Source of the DNA: Collinsella sp. TF08-11AT
GTDB taxonomy: Bacteria > Actinomycetota > Coriobacteriia > Coriobacteriales > Coriobacteriaceae
Direction of reading: 5' to 3'
Assembly: GCF_003437035.1 (NCBI RefSeq)
Contig: NZ_QSRL01000011.1
Location: forward strand, 13,061 to 77,060
DNA length: 64,000 nucleotides
A program made the position numbers and the translations under genes. Every line of letters starts with the position of its first letter. Positions within the stretch are counted from its first letter, which is position 1. Shown one piece after another: positions 31,454-38,404 of this stretch. Below the pieces are notes generated by a model, which ran no database searches, had not been told where the DNA came from, and worked only from the letters and a program-made list of their open reading frames with translations.

Positions 31454-32812
31454 ATGGCCTCATCCGCCCCGCGTGGTTTGCGCTCCGACCATGTCGTTAC
31501 CGTCGGCATTGCGTTGTTCTCGATGCTCTTTGGCGCCGGTAACCTTATTATTCCGCCGCTGCTGGCGCTGCAGGCGGGTTCTGCCACGCCGATCGCCATG
31601 CTCGGCTTTCTCATTGCCGCCATCGGCCTGCCCGTCATGGGCTTTATCGCCGTGGCACTTGCCGGAACGGCGCGCGAGCTTGCCGGCCGCGTGCATCCCA
31701 AGTTCGGCGAGTTCTTTGTCGCGGCGGTGTATCTGGCTATCGGCCCGTGCCTTGCCATTCCGCGCACGAGCTCCACGGCCTTCGAGATGCTGGTGCCGCT
31801 GCTGCCCGAGGGCGTCTCGCTCGGCACGGCGCGCCTGGTGTTTGCCGTCGGCTTCTTTGTCGTCGCGTTTGCGCTCACGCTGCGCCCGGGCGTCATCACA
31901 CGCGTGCTCGGCCGCATTACGGGCCCCGCGCTCATTGCGCTCATCGTGCTGGTCGTTGGTGCTGCCGTGATCTCGCCGCTGGGTCCCGCTGCCGCGCCGC
32001 AGGCCCCCTACGATGCAGGCGCTGCCGTGCAGGGCTTTCTGACTGGCTATCAGACCATGGACCTGCTCGCGTCGCTCGCCTTTGGCATCATCATCGCCGA
32101 GACCATCCACGAGTTGGGTGTTACCGATGACAAGCGCGTGGCCTTCGAGATTTCGCGTTCCGGTGTGATCGCCGGCGTACTCATGGCCATCATCTACTGC
32201 GGCTTGGGCCTTGCCGGTATGCAGCTCGGCACCGTGATGCCCGACGCTACCAACGGCGCCGCCATCCTCGCCCGTTCGGCCTCCATGCATTTTGGTCTTG
32301 CCGGCACGGTCGTGGTCTTCGCCATCTTCTTCCTCGCCTGCATGAACGTGTGCATCGGCCTCATCAGCTGCTGCTCGCGTTACTTTTGCGAGACGTATGT
32401 GGTCGAAGGGGGAGCGGAGGCCTCTGAGGAGGCCATGCGCCGCCCCTTTGCGGTTCTCGCCTTTGTGTTCGCAGCGTTTTCGTGCGTGCTCTCCAACGTG
32501 GGCCTCGACGTGATTCTTATGTTCTCGGTGCCCATGCTCAATGCCTTGTATCCCGTTGCCATTGTGCTGGTGCTTATGGGCCTGGTGCACGGTTTTTGCG
32601 ACGCGCATCCGCAGGTATGGGTCTGGGTCGGCGGCGTCGTCGCGGTGCAGAGCGTGATCACCTCGGTCCGCGACGCGTTCTTTGCTGGCGCGTGGCTACC
32701 GTTCGATGCGCTGCCGTTGGCGGACATTGGAGCCGCGTGGGCGCCGGTCGCCGTGGTGGCGTTTGTGATAGGCCTGCTCCACAGCCGGTTTGTCGCACAT
32801 TCGAGGAGCTAG
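31454..32812 (+). CDS. brnQ: Branched-chain amino acid transporter, LIVCS (BrnQ) family
   Basis: A cation-coupled importer of leucine, isoleucine and valine, integral to the membrane with about 12 helices in 452 residues. The N-terminal VTVGIALFSMLFGAGNLIIPPLLAL near residue 16 and GPCLAIPRTSSTAFEM near 97 are family signatures. FFLACMNVCIGLISCCSRYF near 298 is a conserved helix. The start ATG 31454 follows GAAAGG. It sits between the selD operon and two tRNA genes and has no evident link to selenium. Confidence 0.9.
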   Translation: MASSAPRGLRSDHVVTVGIALFSMLFGAGNLIIPPLLALQAGSATPIAMLGFLIAAIGLPVMGFIAVALAGTARELAGRVHPKFGEFFVAAVYLAIGPCLAIPRTSSTAFEMLVPLLPEGVSLGTARLVFAVGFFVVAFALTLRPGVITRVLGRITGPALIALIVLVVGAAVISPLGPAAAPQAPYDAGAAVQGFLTGYQTMDLLASLAFGIIIAETIHELGVTDDKRVAFEISRSGVIAGVLMAIIYCGLGLAGMQLGTVMPDATNGAAILARSASMHFGLAGTVVVFAIFFLACMNVCIGLISCCSRYFCETYVVEGGAEASEEAMRRPFAVLAFVFAAFSCVLSNVGLDVILMFSVPMLNALYPVAIVLVLMGLVHGFCDAHPQVWVWVGGVVAVQSVITSVRDAFFAGAWLPFDALPLADIGAAWAPVAVVAFVIGLLHSRFVAHSRS

Positions 32813-32823
32813 AATATCGCCGC

Positions 32824-32852
32824 TTGCACAGGCGGGGAGTCTCCCCTATAAT
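32824..32852 (+). promoter_or_regulatory. Promoter of the tRNA-Pro/tRNA-Gly unit
   Basis: TTGCAC (32824-32829), 17-base spacer, TATAAT (32847-32852), ending 51 bases before tRNA-Pro. It is one of the best promoter matches in the window. Confidence 0.7.
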
Positions 32853-32903
32853 TTCCTACGCTTTGGGACACGCAAGGTTTATGCCTTAGCTGCTCAACAC
32901 CTT

Positions 32904-32980
32904 CGGGACGTGGCGCAGTTTGGTAGCGCGCCTGCTTTGGGAGCAGGATGTCGCAGGTTCAAATCCTGTCGTCCCGACCA
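32904..32980 (+). tRNA. tRNA-Pro (anticodon TGG)
   Basis: A 77-base cloverleaf with acceptor CGGGACG/CGTCCCG, D arm, anticodon loop TTTGGGA (TGG at 32938-32940), T arm GCAGG TTCAAAT CCTGT and an encoded CCA. A strong promoter lies upstream and tRNA-Gly follows after 6 bases. Confidence 0.97.
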
Positions 32981-32986
32981 TATCTT

Positions 32987-33060
32987 GCGGGCGTAGTTCA
33001 ATGGTAGAACCCCAGCCTTCCAAGCTGATGACGCGGGTTCGATTCCCGTCGCCCGCTCCA
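32987..33060 (+). tRNA. tRNA-Gly (anticodon TCC)
   Basis: A 74-base cloverleaf with acceptor GCGGGCG/CGCCCGC, anticodon loop CTTCCAA (TCC at 33019-33021), T arm CGGGT TCGATT CCCGT and encoded CCA. Its 3' end is copied twice, once inverted, in the element at 33119-33263. Confidence 0.97.
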
Positions 33061-33118
33061 TAAGAATTGTTTTAACGGCTTTGGTTTCCTTTGGGGATCA
33101 GAGCTGTTTTCGTTTACG

Positions 33119-33263
33119 CGCCGGGCGACGGGAATCGAGCCCGCCAGGGTGCGGAGCTGAGAAAATGCGTGAGCATTTTCCAGCGCAGCACGCAAGGGCC
33201 GAAGGCCCGCAGCGAAACAAGGATTTGCGAAGCAAATCCTTGGACTTCCCGTCGCCCGCTCCA
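33119..33263. repeat. Multi-hairpin element whose arms copy the tRNA-Gly 3' end
   Basis: GGGCGACGGGAA (33123-33134) pairs with TTCCCGTCGCCC (33246-33257). The left side (33120-33144) is a near-exact inverted copy of the tRNA-Gly T arm and acceptor strand; the right side (33246-33263) is a direct copy of its last 18 bases, including CCA, with one change. Inside are three stable hairpins: GAAAATGC/GCATTTTC (33161-33180), GGGCC/GGCCC (33196-33208) and AAGGATTTGC-GAA-GCAAATCCTT (33219-33241), plus a GTGC/GCAC stem around the first. It is not a tRNA. It resembles a small structured mobile or RNA element. Confidence 0.8.
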
Positions 33264-33268
33264 AGCTA

Positions 33269-33274
33269 TATAAT
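33269..33274 (+). promoter_or_regulatory. -10 element of the formate/nitrite channel gene
   Basis: TATAAT, directly after the tRNA-like element; TTCCCG inside the element's right arm is 17 bases upstream as a weak -35. Confidence 0.4.
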
Positions 33275-33349
33275 CGCAGGCCAATATGCTAATTTGGCTC
33301 GCGTTTATTTTTATACCGTCCGACCTCGCGGGGCAAATGAACCAGGAGC

Positions 33350-33374
33350 GTTTGTCCCAAATCGTAAGAAAGTA
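33350..33374 (-). repeat. Partial third copy of the TTAAGATTTGGGACAAA repeat (inverted)
   Basis: Read on the minus strand, ACTTTCTTACGATTTGGGAC and then AAA match the block at 13465-13487 with one change. Only one half of the inverted repeat is present. It lies just before the channel gene start. Confidence 0.5.
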
Positions 33375-33383
33375 GTGATTGCC

Positions 33384-34220
33384 ATGGCGCAGAGCAAGGC
33401 AGAATACCCCACCTCCGATTGCCTGGCGCCCGCCGCGATCGAGGCGAAGACCGAGGCCGCAGGCGTTACCAAGGCCAACCTGCCGGTCTCGAAGGCCTTT
33501 TTGCTCGCCATGTTCGCCGGCGCGTTCATCGCCTTTGGCGGCCTGTTCTTCACGGTCTTTCTGAGCGATGCGTCCCTTGGCTGGGGCGCTCAGCGCTTTG
33601 TGGGTGGCCTTGCTTTTTGCCTGGGGCTGGTGCTCGTGCTTATTTGCGGCGCGGAGCTGTTTACCGGCAACTCGCTTATGGTCTGCGCGCTTAAGAGCAA
33701 CAAGATCACGCTCGTCCAGATGCTCAAGGCTTGGGCTATTGTGTGGATCGGCAATTTTGCCGGCGCCCTGTTCGTTGTCTTTTTGATTTACATGGCAGCT
33801 ATTTACAAGCTCAACGGCGAGGCCGTCGCCAACGCCATGGTGAGCGTCGCCGCCGGTAAGGTTACGATCGACGCCGTTACCATCTTCTTCCGCGGCATTC
33901 TGTGCAACATCTTTGTCTGCCTGGCCGTATGGATCGGCACTGCCGGCAAGACCGTGGTCGATAAGGTCGTGGGCATTTTGCTGCCCATTGCCGCCTTTGT
34001 GGCCTGCGGTTTTGAGCACTGCGTTGCCAACATGTACTTTTTGCCCATGGGCATTTTGATGCACTCCTGCGGCTATGGAGCCGATATCGCCGGCGCCGAT
34101 GCCCTCAACGCCGCCGGGCTGGCGCTCAACCTTTCCGTTGCCACGCTGGGCAATATCGTGGGCGGCGCCCTGATCGTGGCACTGGGCTACTGGTTTATCT
34201 ACGCCAACAAAGAGGCCTAA
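33384..34220 (+). CDS. Formate/nitrite transporter family channel (FocA/FdhC-like)
   Basis: A pentameric inner-membrane channel for formate, nitrite or a similar small anion. The 278 residues have a 45-residue cytoplasmic N-terminus, then six helices. FAGAFIAFGGLFFTV near residue 50, CGAELFTGNSLMV near 92, GNFAGALFVVFLI near 124, GILCNIFVCLAVW near 171 and GFEHCVANMYFLP near 210 (the FNT signature with the central His) are present. The start ATG 33384 has only a weak AGAAAG site. Location between the selenium genes suggests formate for a selenium-dependent formate dehydrogenase elsewhere, but this is inference. Confidence 0.9.
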   Translation: MAQSKAEYPTSDCLAPAAIEAKTEAAGVTKANLPVSKAFLLAMFAGAFIAFGGLFFTVFLSDASLGWGAQRFVGGLAFCLGLVLVLICGAELFTGNSLMVCALKSNKITLVQMLKAWAIVWIGNFAGALFVVFLIYMAAIYKLNGEAVANAMVSVAAGKVTIDAVTIFFRGILCNIFVCLAVWIGTAGKTVVDKVVGILLPIAAFVACGFEHCVANMYFLPMGILMHSCGYGADIAGADALNAAGLALNLSVATLGNIVGGALIVALGYWFIYANKEA

Positions 34221-34243
34221 CGGCCCCAAGCCATAACCGACCA

Positions 34244-34328
34244 AAAAGGGACAGGTTTATTTTGGCAGGTTTTAGACGAGGCGCTTCGACGTCTTGTCAC
34301 GAGCTGCCATAATGGACCTGTCCCTTTT
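34244..34328. repeat. Inverted-repeat element, AAAAGGGACAGGTTT family, copy H
   Basis: AAAAGGGACAGGTTTATTTT then GGCAG (34244-34268) pairs with 34304-34328 at 22 of 25 positions. The arm sequence recurs at 47514-47541 and, in part, at 59951-59968. It lies 24 bases after the channel gene stop and upstream of selA. Confidence 0.75.
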
Positions 34329-34406
34329 GCGTGCGCGCCGGTATTTATTTGCCCGATGACGATCGCGGGGGACCAGCTTTTTATTGAACATGTCGAAAGG
34401 CTTTTC

Positions 34407-35861
34407 ATGAGCGACTGCGAATCCATGTCTGCCGAGGTGCGCGGCCGCCTGCGTTCCATTCCCGCCGTTCACGAGCTGCTTGCCGAGTGGCCGGTCATGA
34501 AGGCTGCTGGCGATGCAGGCGACACGATGGTACGCGAGGCGATTGACGCCGAGCTCGATGCCGAGCGCGCGGCGATTCGCTCCGGCGCCCCTGCAAGGAA
34601 CAAGCGCGAGCTCGCCTTGGCAATTGAGCAGCGGACCCATCGCCTGTCGCTGCCGACCCTGCGCCCTGCCGTCAACGCGACGGGCGTTGTGATTCACACC
34701 AATCTGGGCCGCGCTCCGCTCGCTCCCGCGGCGGTGCAGGCGGTGACCGATGTCGCCCGAGGCTACAGCACGCTTGAGTATGACGTCTCAACCTGCGCTC
34801 GCGGGGGCCGAAAAGAGCATGCCGCGCGTCTGCTGCGCACGCTCACGGGGGCGCAGGACGCCTTAGTTGTCAACAACAATGCCGCCGCGGTGCTGTTGGT
34901 GCTTGCCGCGCATGCCTTCGGCAAAGAGGTCATCGTGAGCCGCGGCGAGCTTGTCGAGGTGGGAGGCAGTTTCCGTATCCCCGACATCATGGCGGCTTCG
35001 GGTACCAAGCTTGTCGAGGTGGGCTCCACCAACCGCACGCATCTGGACGATTATCGAAGCGCCATTACGCCCAACACGGCGATGATCCTCAAAGTCCATC
35101 CTTCCAACTACCGTATCGAGGGCTTCCACGAGGAGGTTTCCGTGGCGGAGCTTTCTGCGCTGGCGCATGAGCACGGGCTGTTGCTGTACGAGGATCAGGG
35201 CTCGGGCGCTTTGCTTGCAGACGGGGTGCTCGCCGATGCGGGGGAGAAGCCCACGTCCGCCTCGCTTTGCGCCGGCGTTGACGTCGTCTCGTGCTCGGGC
35301 GACAAACTGCTCGGTGCTTCGCAGGCGGGCATCATCCTTGGCAACGCCCAGGCAATTGCCGCCTGCGCCTCTCATCCGCTTATGCGCGCGCTTCGCCCCG
35401 GTAAGCTCACGCTCGCGGCGCTCGAGGCCACCCTGCATCTGTATGTGACCGGTCCCGATGCGGCGCATCGGGAGATCCCGGTACTCAACATGCTTTCCGG
35501 CGCGCCGGCTCCGCTCGAGCGCCAGGCCAAGCGCCTGCACGACCGCATGCTGCGCAAGCTTCGCGACTCTCAGTTCGAGGAGGCGGTGGAGCTGCAGGTT
35601 GTCGAGGGCGCCTCTGCTCCCGGCGGCGGATCGCTGCCGACCGTCGAGCTCCCAACATTTTGCGTTGCCGTCTGCCCCGTCGATGGGCGCCTATCTGCCG
35701 ATGGCCTAAAGCGCGCTTTGGTTCAGGAGCCCGATACGCCGGTTGTGACGCGCGTGCGACACGACCAGGTACTGTTTGACGTTCGCACGCTTTTGCGCGA
35801 CACCGACCTTGACCTGTGTGCGTCTGCGTTGGTGGATGCCGTGCGGGCGGGTTTGCGTTGA
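34407..35861 (+). CDS. selA: L-seryl-tRNA(Sec) selenium transferase
   Basis: A PLP enzyme that converts seryl-tRNA(Sec) to selenocysteyl-tRNA(Sec) with selenophosphate. The 484 residues have an N-terminal tRNA-binding helical part (LRSIPAVHELLAEW), then NATGVVIHTNLGRAPL near residue 91, GYSTLEYDVSTCARGGR near 118, VNNNAAAVLLVL near 153, KVHPSNYRIEGF near 232 and the PLP lysine in VSCSGDKLLGASQAG near 298. The start ATG 34407 follows GAAAGG; the in-frame ATG at 34356 has no site. The stop overlaps the selB start (TGATG), so the two are translationally coupled. Confidence 0.96.
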   Translation: MSDCESMSAEVRGRLRSIPAVHELLAEWPVMKAAGDAGDTMVREAIDAELDAERAAIRSGAPARNKRELALAIEQRTHRLSLPTLRPAVNATGVVIHTNLGRAPLAPAAVQAVTDVARGYSTLEYDVSTCARGGRKEHAARLLRTLTGAQDALVVNNNAAAVLLVLAAHAFGKEVIVSRGELVEVGGSFRIPDIMAASGTKLVEVGSTNRTHLDDYRSAITPNTAMILKVHPSNYRIEGFHEEVSVAELSALAHEHGLLLYEDQGSGALLADGVLADAGEKPTSASLCAGVDVVSCSGDKLLGASQAGIILGNAQAIAACASHPLMRALRPGKLTLAALEATLHLYVTGPDAAHREIPVLNMLSGAPAPLERQAKRLHDRMLRKLRDSQFEEAVELQVVEGASAPGGGSLPTVELPTFCVAVCPVDGRLSADGLKRALVQEPDTPVVTRVRHDQVLFDVRTLLRDTDLDLCASALVDAVRAGLR

Positions 35862-37831
35862 TGACCGCGCTTGAGCTTGTCGAGTGTCCCGTTGTCGTTG
35901 GAACAGCAGGACACGTCGACCACGGAAAGTCGGCCCTTATCGAGGCACTGACCGGCAAAAATCCCGACCGTCTGGAGGTCGAACGGCGCCGAGGCATGAC
36001 CACTGAGCTCGGCTTTGGCGAGCTCGAGCTTCCCAGCGGCAAGCTTGTCGGCCTGGTCGACGTGCCCGGGCATGCGCACTACCTGCGCGCGATGGTACAG
36101 GGTGCCACCGGCGTGGGCGTTGCGTTGCTGGTGGTTTCTGCCGTTGAGGGCGTGATGCCGCAGACGCGAGAGCACGTGTACGTGTTGGAGCTGTTGGGCG
36201 TGAGGCACCTCGTGGTGGCACTCACGATGCGCGATCTGGCCGATGACGAGACGGCGGAGCTCGCCGAGCTCGACGTGATGGACTTCCTCGGCGATACCGT
36301 CTTTGCCGATGCGCCCGTGGTGCCTGTTTCCTCGCGCACGGGCGTGGGCATCGAGGACGTTCGCCTTGCCCTCGATGCAGCCATCGACTCTTTCCTGGCC
36401 GATGCCGGATCCCGCCCGGTGCGCCCCGGTCTGGCCCCGCGCCTGCCCATCGACCGCTGCTTCACCATCAAGGGATCCGGGACGGTCGTCACGGGCACGC
36501 TTCACGATGCCCCCGTAGCGGTGGGCGACGAGCTCGTCTCATGTCCCGCGGGCGTGCGCTGCCGCGTGCGCGCGATTCAGGTGCATGGTGATACTCCTCG
36601 GGCGTTGCCCGGGCAGCGCGCGGCGCTCAACATCGTGGGCGACGGTGCGGGCGACCTTCCGCGTGGCGAGGTCCTCTGCGGGTCTGGTGCTGAGGGCTCG
36701 ACGCTCAGGCTCATCGCCCGCTTCACGTATCTGGTGCGCGAGGGCACCAAGCCCGCGCCCTTCGAGTCCGGTACGCGCGTTCATGTGATGGCGGGTACGG
36801 CGGAGGTCCTTGGCCGTATCATGCTCATGGAGGGTGAGGGACCCATTGAGGCTGGCGAGACCCGTATCGTGCAGGTCCGTCTGGAGGAGCGCCTTCCCGT
36901 GCGATCGGGCGACGGCCTCATTGTGCTCGCGTTCTCGCCGGTGGTGCTTATCGGCGGCGGTCGTGTTCTTCTTTCGCGGTGCCGCCGCTCGCGCGTCCTC
37001 TCCGCGGGCGAGTGCGCGCTGCTCGGGGCCCTGGATGCCGACGACCGCGCCGCCGCCGTTGCCGCATGGTTGGGGCTGCAGCGCCTGCCTGTGCCTGCCG
37101 CGGCCGCAGCCCGTGCTCTCGATCTTTCGCATGCCGAGGCGGCTGCGCTCCTGCACGGGGCGGTTTCCTCGGGTGACGCCGTGGCGCTTCATGCCGAGCG
37201 CTCGACCGAGGAGCTCTATGCCGCCCCCGCTGTGCTCGATGCCGCCCTCGCCACGCTCTCCGTCACGTTGGCCGCCATGCACGGGGCCGCGCCCAAGCAG
37301 ACGGGTTTCACGCCGGGCGAGGTCGCGCATGCCGCCTGGCCGACAGCGGGCGAAGACATCGCGTCCGCGCTCGTTCTCGAGGGCTGTGCGCGCGGCGTGT
37401 GCACCGTCGACGGTGCCGAGGTGTTCGACCCGCACTCTGCCGCTGCGGCGATACGTGTGGTGCGCGAGGCGAGCCAGCGCATCGTGGCCGCCCTCGACGA
37501 GGCGGGTCTCGGTGCGGCGACGCTGCCCGAGGTGGGTGAGCGTCTGCAGCTCGATCGCGACACCATGACGCGTGCCCTGCGCGAGCTTTCGCTCAACCGC
37601 GCGATCGTTAAGATCGAACGCGACGTTGCCTTGTCTGCCGCCTCCGAGGCCCATGCACGTGAGGTCGTCGCCGCGGCTATCGAGGCTGCTGGCGGCGTTG
37701 CCACGACGAGTGTGCTGCGCGAGGCCTTAGGCGTGTCGCGCAAACGAGCCATTAGCATCTTGGAGCACCTGGATGCGGTGCGTTTTACGACGCTCAACAA
37801 GGAGGCCGGCGGTCTCAGATCCCTGCGCTAG
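35861..37831 (+). CDS. selB: Selenocysteine-specific elongation factor
   Basis: Delivers Sec-tRNA(Sec) to UGA codons next to a SECIS hairpin. The 656 residues have G1 GTAGHVDHGKSALI near residue 14, RRGMTTELGF (switch I) near 43 and DVPGHAHYLRAM (G3) near 67. The usual NKxD/TKxD G4 motif reads LTMRDLADDE near 126, with Met in place of Lys, which is unusual. Domains II and III follow (IKGSGTVVTGTLHDAP near 203), then C-terminal winged helices (from about 400) that read the SECIS, ending SVLREALGVSRKRAISILEHLD. It is coupled to selA; selC follows. Confidence 0.94.
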   Translation: MTALELVECPVVVGTAGHVDHGKSALIEALTGKNPDRLEVERRRGMTTELGFGELELPSGKLVGLVDVPGHAHYLRAMVQGATGVGVALLVVSAVEGVMPQTREHVYVLELLGVRHLVVALTMRDLADDETAELAELDVMDFLGDTVFADAPVVPVSSRTGVGIEDVRLALDAAIDSFLADAGSRPVRPGLAPRLPIDRCFTIKGSGTVVTGTLHDAPVAVGDELVSCPAGVRCRVRAIQVHGDTPRALPGQRAALNIVGDGAGDLPRGEVLCGSGAEGSTLRLIARFTYLVREGTKPAPFESGTRVHVMAGTAEVLGRIMLMEGEGPIEAGETRIVQVRLEERLPVRSGDGLIVLAFSPVVLIGGGRVLLSRCRRSRVLSAGECALLGALDADDRAAAVAAWLGLQRLPVPAAAAARALDLSHAEAAALLHGAVSSGDAVALHAERSTEELYAAPAVLDAALATLSVTLAAMHGAAPKQTGFTPGEVAHAAWPTAGEDIASALVLEGCARGVCTVDGAEVFDPHSAAAAIRVVREASQRIVAALDEAGLGAATLPEVGERLQLDRDTMTRALRELSLNRAIVKIERDVALSAASEAHAREVVAAAIEAAGGVATTSVLREALGVSRKRAISILEHLDAVRFTTLNKEAGGLRSLR

Positions 37832-37849
37832 GGCTCCGAATCGCCGCTC

Positions 37850-38009
37850 GCCACAAAACCGGCCTATCTACTACGTTTAAGTGACTACCCTCGACCATTT
37901 CAAAAACCGCAAAAACAAAACCGCAGGTAGATGACTTGCCGATGTTACGAAAAAGTGGGTATGGTTTACCCTTGCTGGTTAAACGTAGTAGATGGGCCGT
38001 TTTCGTGGC
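37850..38009. repeat. Inverted-repeat element, CTACTACGTTT family, copy F
   Basis: A 31-base arm (37850-37880) pairs with 37979-38009 at 28 of 31 positions, around a 98-base core with TACCCTCGACCAT, CAAAACCGCAGGTA and GGGTATGGT. The core and arms recur at 52268-52427. It begins 19 bases after the selB stop and ends 36 bases before selC. Confidence 0.8.
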
Positions 38010-38027
38010 GCGACACTGCGCGTTTGG

Positions 38028-38033
38028 TAAAAT
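38028..38033 (+). promoter_or_regulatory. Possible -10 element of selC
   Basis: TAAAAT, 12 bases before the tRNA-Sec 5' end. A matching -35 would fall in the right arm of the preceding inverted repeat, so the repeat could have changed selC expression. Confidence 0.35.
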
Positions 38034-38045
38034 ACCGCCACGTTT

Positions 38046-38142
38046 GGGAACGGATGGGCTCCGGTGGGCCCCGCGGTCCTCAAAACCGTTGTGAGGCGTG
38101 CAAAACGTCTTGGATGTGTTCGATTCACATACGTTCCCGCCA
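38046..38142 (+). tRNA. selC: Selenocysteine tRNA (anticodon TCA)
   Basis: A 97-base tRNA that reads UGA as selenocysteine. Acceptor strands GGGAACG and CGTTCCC pair and an encoded GCCA ends it. The D arm is the long tRNA-Sec type (GGGCTC CGGT GGGCCC). The anticodon arm is GCGGT CCTCAAA ACCGT with anticodon TCA. A long variable arm (AGGCGT/ACGTCT) and a T arm ATGTG TTCGATT CACAT complete the fold. The stretch CTCCGGTGGG resembles the E. coli selC D arm. Its place right after selA-selB supports the call. Confidence 0.95.
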
Positions 38143-38156
38143 ACGCATCCTGCCAA

Positions 38157-38190
38157 CCACCACAAAGGTGCCTGTCCTCTTTGTGGTGGT
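38157..38190 (+). terminator. Hairpin after selC
   Basis: ACCACCACAAAG (38157-38168) pairs perfectly with CTTTGTGGTGGT (38179-38190). There is no T run, but the position 15 bases after selC suggests a 3' boundary or processing stem. Confidence 0.5.
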
Positions 38191-38404
38191 ATGGACCATG
38201 TGGACGAAACAGCTTCGAAACACGCGATTTGCACGTCAGGCACTCAAAAACGCCTCTACCTGCATCGTAATCAAAACGAAACATCTGCTCGTCTGCTTAT
38301 GCGAAACTTTCCCGCAACAGTGCGATATTATCCATACTCGATAAAGCTCGGGGCGCATGGGGCGCCTCGAACGACACTTTTCTTTTCCATCAATTGGAGG
38401 AAGC
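38191..38404. other. Spacer upstream of gdhA
   Basis: About 214 bases holding the gdhA promoter; TATTAT at 38326-38331 is a plausible -10, without a clear -35. No gene or repeat was recognised here. Confidence 0.4.

Noticed and set aside
33119..33263. A degenerate tRNA or the selC gene
   Set aside because: It has tRNA-Gly-like arms but no cloverleaf or anticodon arm; a complete tRNA-Sec is at 38046-38142.
33044..33263. Integrated element bounded by att sites at tRNA-Gly
   Set aside because: The 3' end is duplicated, but only about 200 bases away, with no integrase and no cargo.
37815..38243. Similar peptides encoded on the minus strand at 37815-38243 and 52215-52448, as a protein family
   Set aside because: The similarity follows the DNA of the repeated inverted-repeat element; there are no ribosome binding sites and the frames end outside the shared part.
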